11,481 bases of DNA from contig CALPQP020000011.1 of the NCBI GenBank assembly GCA_943325745.2, forward strand, positions 1 through 11,481, given 5' to 3'. The notes under the pieces were generated by a model. That model made no database searches. It was not told the origin of the DNA and was given only the letters and a program-made list of their open reading frames with translations. The stretch comes from Gulosibacter massiliensis (GTDB lineage Bacteria > Actinomycetota > Actinomycetes > Actinomycetales > Microbacteriaceae). The translations under genes were made by a program, and so were the position numbers. Positions 1-7,233 of the stretch are shown here, piece after piece. The first letter of the stretch is position 1; the number at the start of each line of letters is the position of its first letter.

Positions 1-69
1 GCGTCCCAGCTGTTCTGGGCGGAGCGTTGATTTCGACGAACCGCCTTCTCGCAAGCCTCGACTAGTCGG
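1..69. other. Unresolved left edge, possible 3' end of a neighbouring gene
   Basis: These bases lie beyond the stop codon of the last gene of the minus-strand operon. No ATG or GTG with a ribosome binding site is visible on the minus strand here. On the plus strand two frames end inside the edge: one reads ASQLFWAER then a stop at 28-30, the other a hydrophobic VPAVLGGALISTNRLLASLD then a stop at 63-65. Either could be the C-terminus of a convergent gene, but the stretch is too short to choose. A small inverted repeat (CCCAG at 5-9, CTGGG at 15-19) is present without a T-run, so I do not call a terminator. Confidence 0.2.
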
Positions 70-981
70 TCAGGACGCGGTTGCGGCCGGGGTTTTCCCC
101 TCGAGCACCGCTCGGATGCCATCGGCTGCGTCGGCGTACGTTTGAGCCGCGGCTTTTTGGGTGAGGCCCATTACGTGAGGCGTCATCACCACGCGCGGGT
201 CGCTCATGATCGGGTGGCTCGCGGGCGGCTCCTCATCGAACACGTCGAGGCCGACTCCGGCCAATTTCCCGGACTGGAGGGCGCGGTGAACCGCGTCGAT
301 GTCGATGAGTGGACCTCGCCCGCAATTGATGAGGATTGCACCCGACTTGATAACGGCCAGTGACGTGTCGTCGATCATGTGGCGCGTCGACTCGATGAGT
401 GGCGCGTGAAGAGACACAAAGTCGCTGTCGGCGAGGAGTTCGGCGAGCGTCTCGCAATTGATGTCGGCGGGAATCGGCGCGACGGGGTCGAAGGCCCGAA
501 CCGTTGCTCCGAGCGCGGCCGCAATCGCCCCGAGACGCTGGCCGATTCGACCCCAACCGACGATGCCGACGGTCGACCCGTCGATGTCTCCGAGCGGGAA
601 GTTGTCGCGTTGATCCCATCGCCCGTCCCGAACGAGTTCGGACATCCCCGCGAGGTTCTTGGTCAGGTGCAACATCATCGCGAGTGCGCCCTCGGCGACC
701 GAATTCGTGTTGCTGCCCGGTGTGATGACAACGGGAATCGAGCGTTCGCGCGCGACATCAAGGTCGACCAGTTCGGTGCCAACGCCGGTTCGGGCCAACA
801 CGCGAAGTTGCGGCATCGCATCGAACAGGGCTCGGTCAACGGTTACATTCCCGCGAACAATCGCACCTTCCGCCACGGCCAGGTCGGCAGCGGATGGGTC
901 CGAAACGAGGACGTGGTCAACTCCGAGGTGTTTTTCGACGATGGGTCGATCAACGGGACCGAGAGCGACAACGACCGACAT
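70..981 (-). CDS. D-2-hydroxyacid dehydrogenase (phosphoglycerate dehydrogenase-like)
   Basis: A 303-residue cytoplasmic NAD(P)-dependent dehydrogenase of the D-isomer-specific 2-hydroxyacid family, which interconverts a 2-oxoacid and a D-2-hydroxyacid. The Rossmann dinucleotide motif is GWGRIG (142-147). The family's catalytic triad is visible: Arg222 in NCGRGPLID, Glu251 in DVFDEEPP and His269 in TPHVMGLT. The length fits the short form of the family; there is no ACT or other regulatory C-terminal domain, so it is probably not a biosynthetic SerA. The frame stays open upstream to 1317, but that extension is Arg-rich and lies inside the preceding gene. The ATG at 981 follows that gene's stop by 8 bp, with a weak AAGAG ribosome site, and begins the family fold (MSVVVALG). 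It is the last gene of the operon. The substrate cannot be read from sequence; in this context it may be a 2-oxo or hydroxy acid from cyclitol breakdown (inference). Confidence 0.9.
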   Translation of the reverse strand: MSVVVALGPVDRPIVEKHLGVDHVLVSDPSAADLAVAEGAIVRGNVTVDRALFDAMPQLRVLARTGVGTELVDLDVARERSIPVVITPGSNTNSVAEGALAMMLHLTKNLAGMSELVRDGRWDQRDNFPLGDIDGSTVGIVGWGRIGQRLGAIAAALGATVRAFDPVAPIPADINCETLAELLADSDFVSLHAPLIESTRHMIDDTSLAVIKSGAILINCGRGPLIDIDAVHRALQSGKLAGVGLDVFDEEPPASHPIMSDPRVVMTPHVMGLTQKAAAQTYADAADGIRAVLEGKTPAATAS

Positions 982-989
982 GTCGGCTC

Positions 990-2204
990 TTATCGGATCG
1001 CGGCGGTGACGCCCGCAACCGGCTCGAGGTGAACCCACTCGCCGCTCTCGGCAGAACGTTCGGCGGCATCGATTACCTGGGCCGCGGCAACCGCATCGTG
1101 AATGTTCGAGTTGACGTGGTTGCGTCCGACGTAGGACTCGAGGAACTTGCGTGCCTCGATGATCTTGAGGTCGTCGAACCCGAGACCCATGCCGGGACCG
1201 GGTTGGAAGTGGGCGAAATCTCCGAAGGGCAATCCCGTCATCACTCGCTGGTACCCGAGCAGTTCTCCCGACCGACCGATTGCCACGTCGAACTCGTTCA
1301 AGCGTTCGAAGTCCCATTTGAGCGAGCCCTCGGTCCCGTAAATCTCGATGTTGTATGAGGCGCGAGGACCGACCGCGACGCGGGACGCCTCGAGGGTTCC
1401 GACCGCACCCGCCGCAACGGCATTTCCGGCGAAACGAACGAGCATCGCGGCGTAGTCCTCGTTCTCGACGTCACCCAGCTCGCCTCCCTCAATCACATCG
1501 AAATGCGTGCCCGTGCCCATCTGTTGAATCGGACGCTGAGTGTGGATCGTCGAGGTCAGAGCAGATACATCAGAGATGGGACCGACGATGTACTGCATGA
1601 GGTCGACGAGGTGTCCCATGAGGTCACCCAGAACCCCGCTTCCCGCAAGAGCGCGGGTGAAACGCCACGACAGAGCGCCGTTGGGCTCGGATGAATAGTC
1701 GGCAAAGAAGGTGCCGCGAATGTTCGTGATGCGACCGAGCATGCCCCCGGCGATCATCTGCTTGGCTTTTTCGATAGCCGGGGCATGGCGGTAGTTGAAT
1801 CCGATGCTCGAAACGACTCCAGCCTCGTTCGCGGCCGCTTCAACAGCGCGCGTTTCTTCCGCACCTCGACCGACGGGTTTTTCAATCCAGAACGCTTTGC
1901 CCGCCTTCGCCGCGGCGATTCCGATTTCGGCGTGGAGGAAGTTCGGTGCGCAGATCGACACGACGTCGACATCGGGGTGAGCGAGCACCTCGCGATAGTC
2001 GAGGGTCGATTCCGCATAGCCGAGGACATCCTTGGCATATTCGGCGCGCGACGGCTCGGTGTCCGCAGCGATGATGAGTTTGGGGACGATGCCCAGCTCG
2101 GGATACACGACTGGAACGGCGCTGTAGGCGCGACTGTGGACCTTGCCCATCCAACCGACACTGATGAGTCCGACGCCGATTTCGGTGCGGGGGAAGGCGG
2201 TCAT
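990..2204 (-). CDS. Gfo/Idh/MocA family NAD(P)-dependent oxidoreductase
   Basis: A 404-residue dehydrogenase of the Gfo/Idh/MocA family, which oxidises or reduces a hydroxyl/keto group on sugars, cyclitols or their acids. The N-terminal Rossmann fold starts with GLISVGWMGKVHS (12-24). The position that is normally the first glycine of the dinucleotide motif is Ser15. The family's EKP signature is at 108-110 with the catalytic Lys109, and Asp194/His198 in GDLMGHLVD are the expected substrate-site pair. The C-terminal half forms the usual beta-sheet substrate and oligomer domain. At 404 residues it is longer than typical inositol 2-dehydrogenases (about 340). The ATG at 2204 overlaps the upstream stop by 4 bp (ATGA), suggesting translational coupling, and has an AAAGGA site (2213-2218) 8 nt upstream. 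Lying in an operon with iolD, it could be an inositol or keto-inositol dehydrogenase (IolG/IolW-like role). The family is too broad to say, so no symbol is given. Confidence 0.9.
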   Translation of the reverse strand: MTAFPRTEIGVGLISVGWMGKVHSRAYSAVPVVYPELGIVPKLIIAADTEPSRAEYAKDVLGYAESTLDYREVLAHPDVDVVSICAPNFLHAEIGIAAAKAGKAFWIEKPVGRGAEETRAVEAAANEAGVVSSIGFNYRHAPAIEKAKQMIAGGMLGRITNIRGTFFADYSSEPNGALSWRFTRALAGSGVLGDLMGHLVDLMQYIVGPISDVSALTSTIHTQRPIQQMGTGTHFDVIEGGELGDVENEDYAAMLVRFAGNAVAAGAVGTLEASRVAVGPRASYNIEIYGTEGSLKWDFERLNEFDVAIGRSGELLGYQRVMTGLPFGDFAHFQPGPGMGLGFDDLKIIEARKFLESYVGRNHVNSNIHDAVAAAQVIDAAERSAESGEWVHLEPVAGVTAAIR

Positions 2205-2977
2205 GGGGTGTTTCCTTTCAGAGCGGTGACGTTCTGGCGAATTGCGGCGGACAAGAGAACTGAGTCGGACGACACGGCGATGAAACGAAAGCCCCGGTCG
2301 ATGTGCCGCTGCGCGGTCTCGGCGTCGGGGGCGAGGATCCCGGCGGCAATCCCGGCGCGATTCGCAGCGGCAAGCACCGAGTCGAGCGCGGCGAGAAAGT
2401 CGGGGTGGTCGTATTGCCGAGGAATCCCGAGCGAATAGCTGAGGTCTAGTGGGCCGACAAAGAGCATGTCGACCCCGTCAATCGCCGCAATCTCGTCGAC
2501 GTCGTCGAGGGCGCCACGAGTCTCGATTTGGATCATCGCGCACGCGTGCACGGCGCCGTCGAGTGCCGAGATCTCGGCCCCCCACTGATTCGCACGGTTG
2601 TACGTGGCAACACCGCGATCCCCGCGTGGCGGGTAAAAGAAGTGGCTGATGGCGGCACGAACCTCATCAGCGCTTGTCAGGCGGGGAATCATCACACCGG
2701 CCGCTCCCGCGTCCAGCGCGCGCCCAATTCGGATTCGCTCGCCGGATTCGGCGCGAACCAGGGTCGGTACCCCGTACGCGCCGGTTGCGGCGACGGTCGG
2801 CGACACGATGTCGTCGCCAGCGGCACCGTGTTCGCAGTCCACGAGCACCCAGTCGACACCGCTCGCGGCGGCGACCTCGGCGGCGAGGACAGAGCCCAGC
2901 CCCGCGAAAACGCCGACGGTGACATCGGGCCCGTGCAGGCGCTCGCGAAGTAGACCGTGGTTCAGCGGTGTTGTCAT
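2201..2977 (-). CDS. HpcH/HpaI family class II aldolase
   Basis: A 258-residue divalent-metal aldolase of the HpcH/HpaI family. Characterised members cleave 2-keto-3-deoxy or 4-hydroxy-2-keto acids to pyruvate plus an aldehyde, and the fold is a TIM barrel. Visible signatures are VDCEHGAAGDD (46-56) with the likely base His50, LVRAE (73-77) with Arg75, GAAGVMIPRL (91-100) followed by FFYPPRGDRG (113-122), and the metal ligands Glu152 in QIETRGA and Asp178 in FVGPLDLS. Length matches the family (about 250-260). I chose the ATG at 2977, which begins MTTPLNHGLL and lies 4 bp after the iolD stop; the open frame extends further up to 3250 but only inside iolD. Its 3' end overlaps the next gene by ATGA. 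Lying directly after iolD, it may split a keto-acid intermediate of cyclitol breakdown, with the operon's aldehyde dehydrogenase removing the aldehyde (inference). IolJ, the canonical inositol aldolase, belongs to a different family (fructose-bisphosphate aldolase class II). Confidence 0.9.
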   Translation of the reverse strand: MTTPLNHGLLRERLHGPDVTVGVFAGLGSVLAAEVAAASGVDWVLVDCEHGAAGDDIVSPTVAATGAYGVPTLVRAESGERIRIGRALDAGAAGVMIPRLTSADEVRAAISHFFYPPRGDRGVATYNRANQWGAEISALDGAVHACAMIQIETRGALDDVDEIAAIDGVDMLFVGPLDLSYSLGIPRQYDHPDFLAALDSVLAAANRAGIAAGILAPDAETAQRHIDRGFRFIAVSSDSVLLSAAIRQNVTALKGNTP

Positions 2978-2981
2978 GCGA

Positions 2982-4940
2982 TTATCCGTGCCATCGCTGG
3001 TTGGCGAGCCCCGCCGCGTAGTCCTCGCGAACGGCGGTGAGCCACGGCTGGTCAGACACCTCGGCGGGAGCGACATCCCACCAGACCTCGGAAGCGGGCA
3101 GGTTTGCGTGGGGAATCGTGGCGACGACGATGACGACGGGTCCTGGGTTTTCACGGGTGTCGTTGAGCGCGGCGCGGAACTCGTCAGCGGTCCGAACTCG
3201 AAGCGCGTGAGCGCCGAGTCCGCGGGCAACCGAAACGAGGTCGACGTCAAGGTATCCGCCCTCTAGGCGTCCCGCGCTGTTTTTGGATTCGACCTGGTTG
3301 ACGACGTTCTTCGCTGGGTCGCGATATCGGAACTCATTTCCGTAGTGGTGGCCGACGCGCCACATCTGAAGACGTCGGATCACCTGATAACCGTGGTTCT
3401 CTGCGATGACGATGGTCAGCGGGAGGCCTTCTTGAGCTGCCGTGACGAGTTCGGTTGGCGCCATAAGGAACGTTCCGTCTCCGATAAACGTCATGACGCG
3501 GTGAGCGGGATCTGGTTCGGCGAATCGAACCCCGATGGCGGCGGGCAATTCGTATCCCATGCACGAGAATCCAAACTCGAGATGGGCGAAGCGCCCGTTC
3601 GTCGCGTCCCACACCTTTTGGACGTCACCGGGAGGACCTCCGGCGCCCGCGATGAGGATGTCGCCGGCACGCGCGTGCTCTTGCATGACTCCGAGCATCT
3701 GTCCCTGAGTGATGATCGCGTCGGTTCCGTCGGGGTCGTGTTCCGCGGTCTTCGGGAACAACACGTCGGGATCAATCGCGGCGGCGCGCATCGCGACCCA
3801 GCGCGACTGGCGTTCGGCGATTTCCGCTGTCCACTCTGCCGGCACCTGGTACCCCGCCACTTCGGCGGTGAGGGCGGCGAGCCCGACCTTGGCGTCCGCG
3901 ACAATCGTGGCAGCCCCCTGCTTGACTCCGTCAAATTCGCTGACGTTGAGGCTCACAAATCGAACCTTGGGGTTCTGGAACAATGACTGAGACGCCGTCG
4001 CAAAGTCGGTCAATCGGGTGCCGACGTGCAGAATCACGTCCGCTTGCTCGACGAGACGGTTTGTTTCGGGTGAACCCTCGAGTCCGACTCCCCAGACGTG
4101 CCATGGGCCAGGGTTCTGAATGGCGCCCTTGCCACCAAACGTCTCGGCGACGGGAATGCCCGATGCCTTCGCCAGTGCCTCGAGTTCAGCCGTCGCGTCG
4201 GAATAAATCACACCACCGCCGGCGATGATGAGGGGCTTGGTCGCCGAGCGCAGAATCTCTGCGACCTTACGCACGTCGTCGGCGTCGGGTTGAGGGCGAC
4301 GAATCTTCCAATCGTGCGGTTCGAAGAACTCGACCGGGTAGTCATGGGCGTGTGACTGGATGTCCTGCGGAAGAGCGATCACCACGGCACCGGTTTCGAC
4401 CGGGTTCGCGAGGACGCGGAACGCTTGCGGTAACGCCGTCAGAAGCTGCTCGGGGCGCGTTATTCGGTCGAAGAATCGCGATACGGGTCGGAACGCGTCG
4501 TTCGCGGTAACGTCGGGCGCGCTGGGGTCTTCGATCTGCTGAAGGACGGGCCCCTGACGGCGCGTGGCATAGGTGTCTCCGGGAAGCAAGAGCACGGGGA
4601 GTCGGTTGACCGTCGCGAGTCCCGCGGCGGTCACCATATTCAGTGCGCCGGGACCAATCGAAGCCGTCACGGCCATTGCCTGGCGACGACGCTTCGCCTT
4701 GGCGAAGGCAATGGCAGCGTGGGCGAGAGCTTGCTCGTTTCGACCCTGAATGAAGGGAAGATCGTCGTTGAATTCGTCGAGCGCCTGCCCAAGACCGGCG
4801 ACGTTACCGTGTCCGAAAATTCCCAACGCTGCCGGGATGAACCTCTCGCGCACGCCGTCGGCAACGGAATACTGTGCTGCGATGTATTTGACAATCGCCT
4901 GGGCGACGGTGAGCCGAATGGTTTTTCGTGCGTGTGCCAT
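2982..4940 (-). CDS. iolD: 3D-(3,5/4)-trihydroxycyclohexane-1,2-dione hydrolase (IolD)
   Basis: A 652-residue thiamine-diphosphate enzyme that opens the ring of 3D-(3,5/4)-trihydroxycyclohexane-1,2-dione to 5-deoxy-D-glucuronate in myo-inositol catabolism. Domain order is as in acetolactate-synthase-like enzymes. The N-terminal PYR domain carries the cofactor-activating glutamate in IQGRNEQALAHAA (near residue 69). A central TH3-like domain follows (about 215-365, with KPLIIAGGGVIYSDA). The C-terminal PP domain has the ThDP/Mg motif GDG near 488-490 and Asn in AENHGYQ about 26 residues on. IolD-specific features are the GHGNVAGLGQAL start, LPGDTYATRRQGPVLQQ, and the long C-terminal part with EVWWDVAPAEVSD. 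Length matches IolD (about 640 residues) rather than acetolactate synthase (about 570). The ATG at 4940 has an AAGGA site (4946-4950) 5 nt upstream, overlapping the previous stop codon. This gene gives the best functional label for the operon. Confidence 0.95.
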   Translation of the reverse strand: MAHARKTIRLTVAQAIVKYIAAQYSVADGVRERFIPAALGIFGHGNVAGLGQALDEFNDDLPFIQGRNEQALAHAAIAFAKAKRRRQAMAVTASIGPGALNMVTAAGLATVNRLPVLLLPGDTYATRRQGPVLQQIEDPSAPDVTANDAFRPVSRFFDRITRPEQLLTALPQAFRVLANPVETGAVVIALPQDIQSHAHDYPVEFFEPHDWKIRRPQPDADDVRKVAEILRSATKPLIIAGGGVIYSDATAELEALAKASGIPVAETFGGKGAIQNPGPWHVWGVGLEGSPETNRLVEQADVILHVGTRLTDFATASQSLFQNPKVRFVSLNVSEFDGVKQGAATIVADAKVGLAALTAEVAGYQVPAEWTAEIAERQSRWVAMRAAAIDPDVLFPKTAEHDPDGTDAIITQGQMLGVMQEHARAGDILIAGAGGPPGDVQKVWDATNGRFAHLEFGFSCMGYELPAAIGVRFAEPDPAHRVMTFIGDGTFLMAPTELVTAAQEGLPLTIVIAENHGYQVIRRLQMWRVGHHYGNEFRYRDPAKNVVNQVESKNSAGRLEGGYLDVDLVSVARGLGAHALRVRTADEFRAALNDTRENPGPVVIVVATIPHANLPASEVWWDVAPAEVSDQPWLTAVREDYAAGLANQRWHG

Positions 4941-4948
4941 GGGTGTCC

Positions 4949-6397
4949 TTAGTTGTTTGTCCAGGGAGTTCCGTGCATGATCACGGTCTTGATTTCGGTC
5001 ATTTCGGCAATAGCCGAGCGCGGTCCTTCTTTTCCAATTCCGCTCGATTTGAAACCGCCATATGGCATCAGGTCGGCTCGCCAGAGTTGAGTCCAGTTGA
5101 TGTGGACGACGCCGGATTCGATCTCTCGGATAGCGCGGATTGTGTTCGACATGTTGTTCGTGAACACGCCCGCCCCGAGCCCGTATGCGGTGGAGTTCGC
5201 GAGTTCGATGGCGTGTTGGACATCTCGAGCGGTGCTGACGGCCACGGCCGGTCCGAACAGTTCGTCCTGCGCAAATGGTGAGTAGGGGTCGACGTCGGCA
5301 ACGATTGCCGGTTGAATCACGCTTCCGTCCTGTTCACCGCCGGTGACAAGACGAGCGCCGGCCGACACGGCCACACGAATGGATTCGGTGACACGGTCGG
5401 CTTCGGTCCGCGAAATCATGCTGCCGACGGTGATTCCGTCACCGAATGGGTCGCCGACTCGAATCGCCTCGACCTTGGGGGTGAGCGACGCGAGAAAATC
5501 ATCAACGATTTTTTCGTGAACGATGATGCGTTGTGCCGAGATGCAGACCTGTCCGGCGTTGATGTATCCGCCGAGCGCGATAGACGTGGTCGCGGCGTCG
5601 ATGTCGGCATCGTCCAGCACAATGACCGGTCCAGAAGCGCCGAGTTCGAGGGACAACTTCTTCACACCGGCGATCGAGGCAATGTGCTCGCCAACGCTCG
5701 TCGATCCCGTGAACGAAATCTTGCGCACGCGACGGTCGCGAACTAGCGCGTCGCCGACATCGGAGCCGCCACCGGTCACGACATTGAGCACGCCATCGGG
5801 CAGTCCCGCATCGACAAAACACTGCGCGACCGCCAACGCGGTTAACGGGGTGGCGCGTGCTGGCTTGAGAACGACGGCGTTCCCCGCCGCGAGGGCAGGA
5901 GCAATTTTGTGCAGAACCAAGAGCGCAGGGTAGTTGAACGGCGAAATCGCGACGATGACCCCAACCGGCTGGTGGATTGTGAAGCCAATCTTGTCGAAAC
6001 CCGTCCCATTGTTCGCGTCAAGGGGCAACGAATCGCCGTACAACTGCGAACCCTCGAAGGCGGACAGCCGAATGATGTCTCCCGATCGGGAGGCTTCTCC
6101 GCGCGCTTCGAGAATTGACTTCCCGTTCTCGCGAGACATGATCTGCGCGATTTCTTCGGCGCGCTCATCGGCGAGCGCAGCGGCTTTGGTCAAAATCGCG
6201 AATCGGGCGTGGGCGGGAGTCCGTCGCCACGTCTCGAATCCGATGACAGCCGTGTCAATTGCCCGTTCCGCGTCAGCCGGTCGAGCGAGGGCGACGTTCC
6301 CGACGACGTCGCCGTTGAATGGGGACGTGACGTCTTCGCGTTCGCGGTCTTTGGCGTCAACCCATTGCCCTCCGATGAGCAGTGATTGCGCCTTCAT
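4949..6397 (-). CDS. NAD(P)-dependent aldehyde dehydrogenase
   Basis: A 482-residue soluble member of the aldehyde dehydrogenase superfamily, which oxidises an aldehyde to its acid. Catalytic residues are clear: oxyanion-hole Asn155 in SPFNYP, cofactor Lys178 in VLKPA, general base Glu251 in LELGASGP (the usual second Gly of LELGG is Ala here), nucleophile Cys285 in NAGQVCISAQR, and Glu379 in DELFGP. The cysteine motif is of the CoA-independent succinate-semialdehyde/lactaldehyde/GapN-like type. It is not the GQRCMA motif of MmsA/IolA methylmalonate- and malonate-semialdehyde dehydrogenases, so it should not be labelled iolA. The start at 6397 has a strong GGAGG site (6404-6408) 6 nt upstream, and the family N-terminus (LLIGGQWVDA) follows directly; the longer open frame upstream runs into the DUF554 gene. 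First gene of the operon, 8 bp before iolD. The substrate is unknown; an aldehyde released in cyclitol breakdown is likely (inference). Confidence 0.92.
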   Translation of the reverse strand: MKAQSLLIGGQWVDAKDREREDVTSPFNGDVVGNVALARPADAERAIDTAVIGFETWRRTPAHARFAILTKAAALADERAEEIAQIMSRENGKSILEARGEASRSGDIIRLSAFEGSQLYGDSLPLDANNGTGFDKIGFTIHQPVGVIVAISPFNYPALLVLHKIAPALAAGNAVVLKPARATPLTALAVAQCFVDAGLPDGVLNVVTGGGSDVGDALVRDRRVRKISFTGSTSVGEHIASIAGVKKLSLELGASGPVIVLDDADIDAATTSIALGGYINAGQVCISAQRIIVHEKIVDDFLASLTPKVEAIRVGDPFGDGITVGSMISRTEADRVTESIRVAVSAGARLVTGGEQDGSVIQPAIVADVDPYSPFAQDELFGPAVAVSTARDVQHAIELANSTAYGLGAGVFTNNMSNTIRAIREIESGVVHINWTQLWRADLMPYGGFKSSGIGKEGPRSAIAEMTEIKTVIMHGTPWTNN

Positions 6398-6403
6398 TGA
6401 CGG

Positions 6404-6408
6404 CCTCC
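6404..6408 (-). promoter_or_regulatory. Strong Shine-Dalgarno site of the aldehyde dehydrogenase gene
   Basis: On the minus strand this reads GGAGG, 6 nt before the ATG at 6395-6397. It is the best ribosome site in the window and fixes the start of the first gene of the iolD operon, against a longer open frame that runs upstream into the DUF554 gene. Confidence 0.8.
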
Positions 6409-6418
6409 GCGATGAGTC

Positions 6419-6434
6419 TCTGGAACGTTCCAGA
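6419..6434. promoter_or_regulatory. Perfect 16-bp palindrome, likely operator of the iolD operon
   Basis: TCTGGAACGTTCCAGA is fully self-complementary over 16 bp and sits in the 68-bp leader between the DUF554 stop and the aldehyde dehydrogenase start, 21 nt upstream of that ATG. The core TGGAACGTTCCA, with a central CG and mirrored A/T flanks, has the form bound by LacI-family repressors (known for that family). Binding of a LacI-type sugar or inositol regulator here is inference, and no regulator gene lies in the window. A second, imperfect AACGTT element (6443-6448) has its centre 19 bp away and may be a weaker site. No convincing -35/-10 pair could be fixed. Confidence 0.65.
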
Positions 6435-6465
6435 ATGAGGCAAACGTTACCACCGTTGGCATTCG

Positions 6466-7233
6466 TTATGCGCCGACGATGCTCGCTACGACGCTCGTGA
6501 GGAGGGGAGCGACGACGAGCGCGGGCAACATGTCGGCAACAGACACCGCGCGTATGTTCAACAGGCGCAACCCGACGCCCAGCAGCAAAACACCGCCGGT
6601 CGCCGTGAGGGCGGCAATGGACGCCCCAGGCAGAACTGAGCCGAGGGCAAAGGCCGCGAGCGTCAAAACGCCCTGCCAGATTCCGACGGGAAGAGCGGCG
6701 AACGCGACTCCCCACCCGAGCGACGCAGCGAAGGCGATCGACGCGAATCCATCGAGGATGGACTTGAGCACGAGCTGGTCGATTCCCTGCCCCATACCGT
6801 CGCTGAACGCACCAAGAATTGCCAGTGGTCCGATCGCAAAAATGAGTGAGGCGTCAACGAAACCCTGAATGAATCTTTCTCGGGCAGAGTTAGTCGGGAC
6901 ACCCGACTTCGCGCCGACCTTGGCGTGGAGAAATGACCCGAAGGTCTCGAGGCGGGCTTCGATTCCGACGAGCGAACCGATGATGCTTCCAATGAGGAGT
7001 GCGCCAACAATGATGAGGAAAGGCGCCGCGGGACCGACAGCCACAACGAGTTCGGCATCGCCAAGAGCGGCAAGATTCAGTCCGCCCATCACTAGCGTGA
7101 TGAGACCGAGCGCATCGGTGACGACGCGGTTAGTGCGCTCGGGGAGTTTGGAACCGATGGCGACGCCGATGGCAGAGCCGGCGACAATTGTCCCAATGTT
7201 GATGAGTGTGCCGAGTCCGATCATGTCTCTCAT
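6466..7233 (-). CDS. DUF554 family integral membrane protein (YqgA/YdfK-like)
   Basis: A small polytopic membrane protein of about 255 residues belonging to the DUF554 family (E. coli YqgA, B. subtilis YdfK). Members are inner-membrane proteins without an established biochemical role. About seven hydrophobic segments can be seen, including the glycine-rich N-terminal LGTLINIGTIVAGSAIG and segments around GPAAPFLIIVGALLIG, DASLIFAIGPLAILG, VGIWQGVLTLAAFALG and PALVVAPLLTSVVASIVG. A charged loop (GIEARLETFG to NSARERFIQG) lies between the third and fourth. The start is uncertain: ATG at 7233 (MRDMIGLG, 255 residues) or ATG at 7224 (MIGLGTLIN, 252 residues, closest to the usual family N-terminus). 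Neither has a good ribosome site, and an ATG at 7269 seems too long. It is divergent from putA and lies 68 bp upstream of the iolD operon on the same strand. Readthrough into that operon is possible, but the operator there suggests separate control. Confidence 0.85.
   Translation of the reverse strand: MRDMIGLGTLINIGTIVAGSAIGVAIGSKLPERTNRVVTDALGLITLVMGGLNLAALGDAELVVAVGPAAPFLIIVGALLIGSIIGSLVGIEARLETFGSFLHAKVGAKSGVPTNSARERFIQGFVDASLIFAIGPLAILGAFSDGMGQGIDQLVLKSILDGFASIAFAASLGWGVAFAALPVGIWQGVLTLAAFALGSVLPGASIAALTATGGVLLLGVGLRLLNIRAVSVADMLPALVVAPLLTSVVASIVGA

Noticed and set aside
5..19. Hairpin CCCAG / CTGGG as the operon terminator
   Set aside because: The stem is only 5 bp and no T-run follows on either strand within the window.
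379..1032. 217-codon open frame on the plus strand
   Set aside because: It is antisense to the hydroxyacid dehydrogenase catalytic domain and shows no family signature.
982..1317. N-terminal extension of the hydroxyacid dehydrogenase frame
   Set aside because: It is Arg-rich low-quality sequence entirely within the upstream Gfo/Idh/MocA gene. The family fold begins at the ATG at 981.
2978..3250. Longer start for the HpcH/HpaI aldolase
   Set aside because: The extension overlaps the end of iolD in another frame and has no family similarity. The ATG at 2977 lies 4 bp after the iolD stop and matches the family N-terminus.
2649..3266. 205-codon open frame on the plus strand
   Set aside because: It is antisense to the aldolase and iolD, with Arg/Ser/Ala-rich shadow composition and no recognisable motif.
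2982..4940. Acetolactate synthase (IlvB) reading of the ThDP enzyme
   Set aside because: Length (652 residues) and IolD-specific segments such as GHGNVAGLGQAL and EVWWDVAPAEVSD fit IolD. No small-subunit gene follows.
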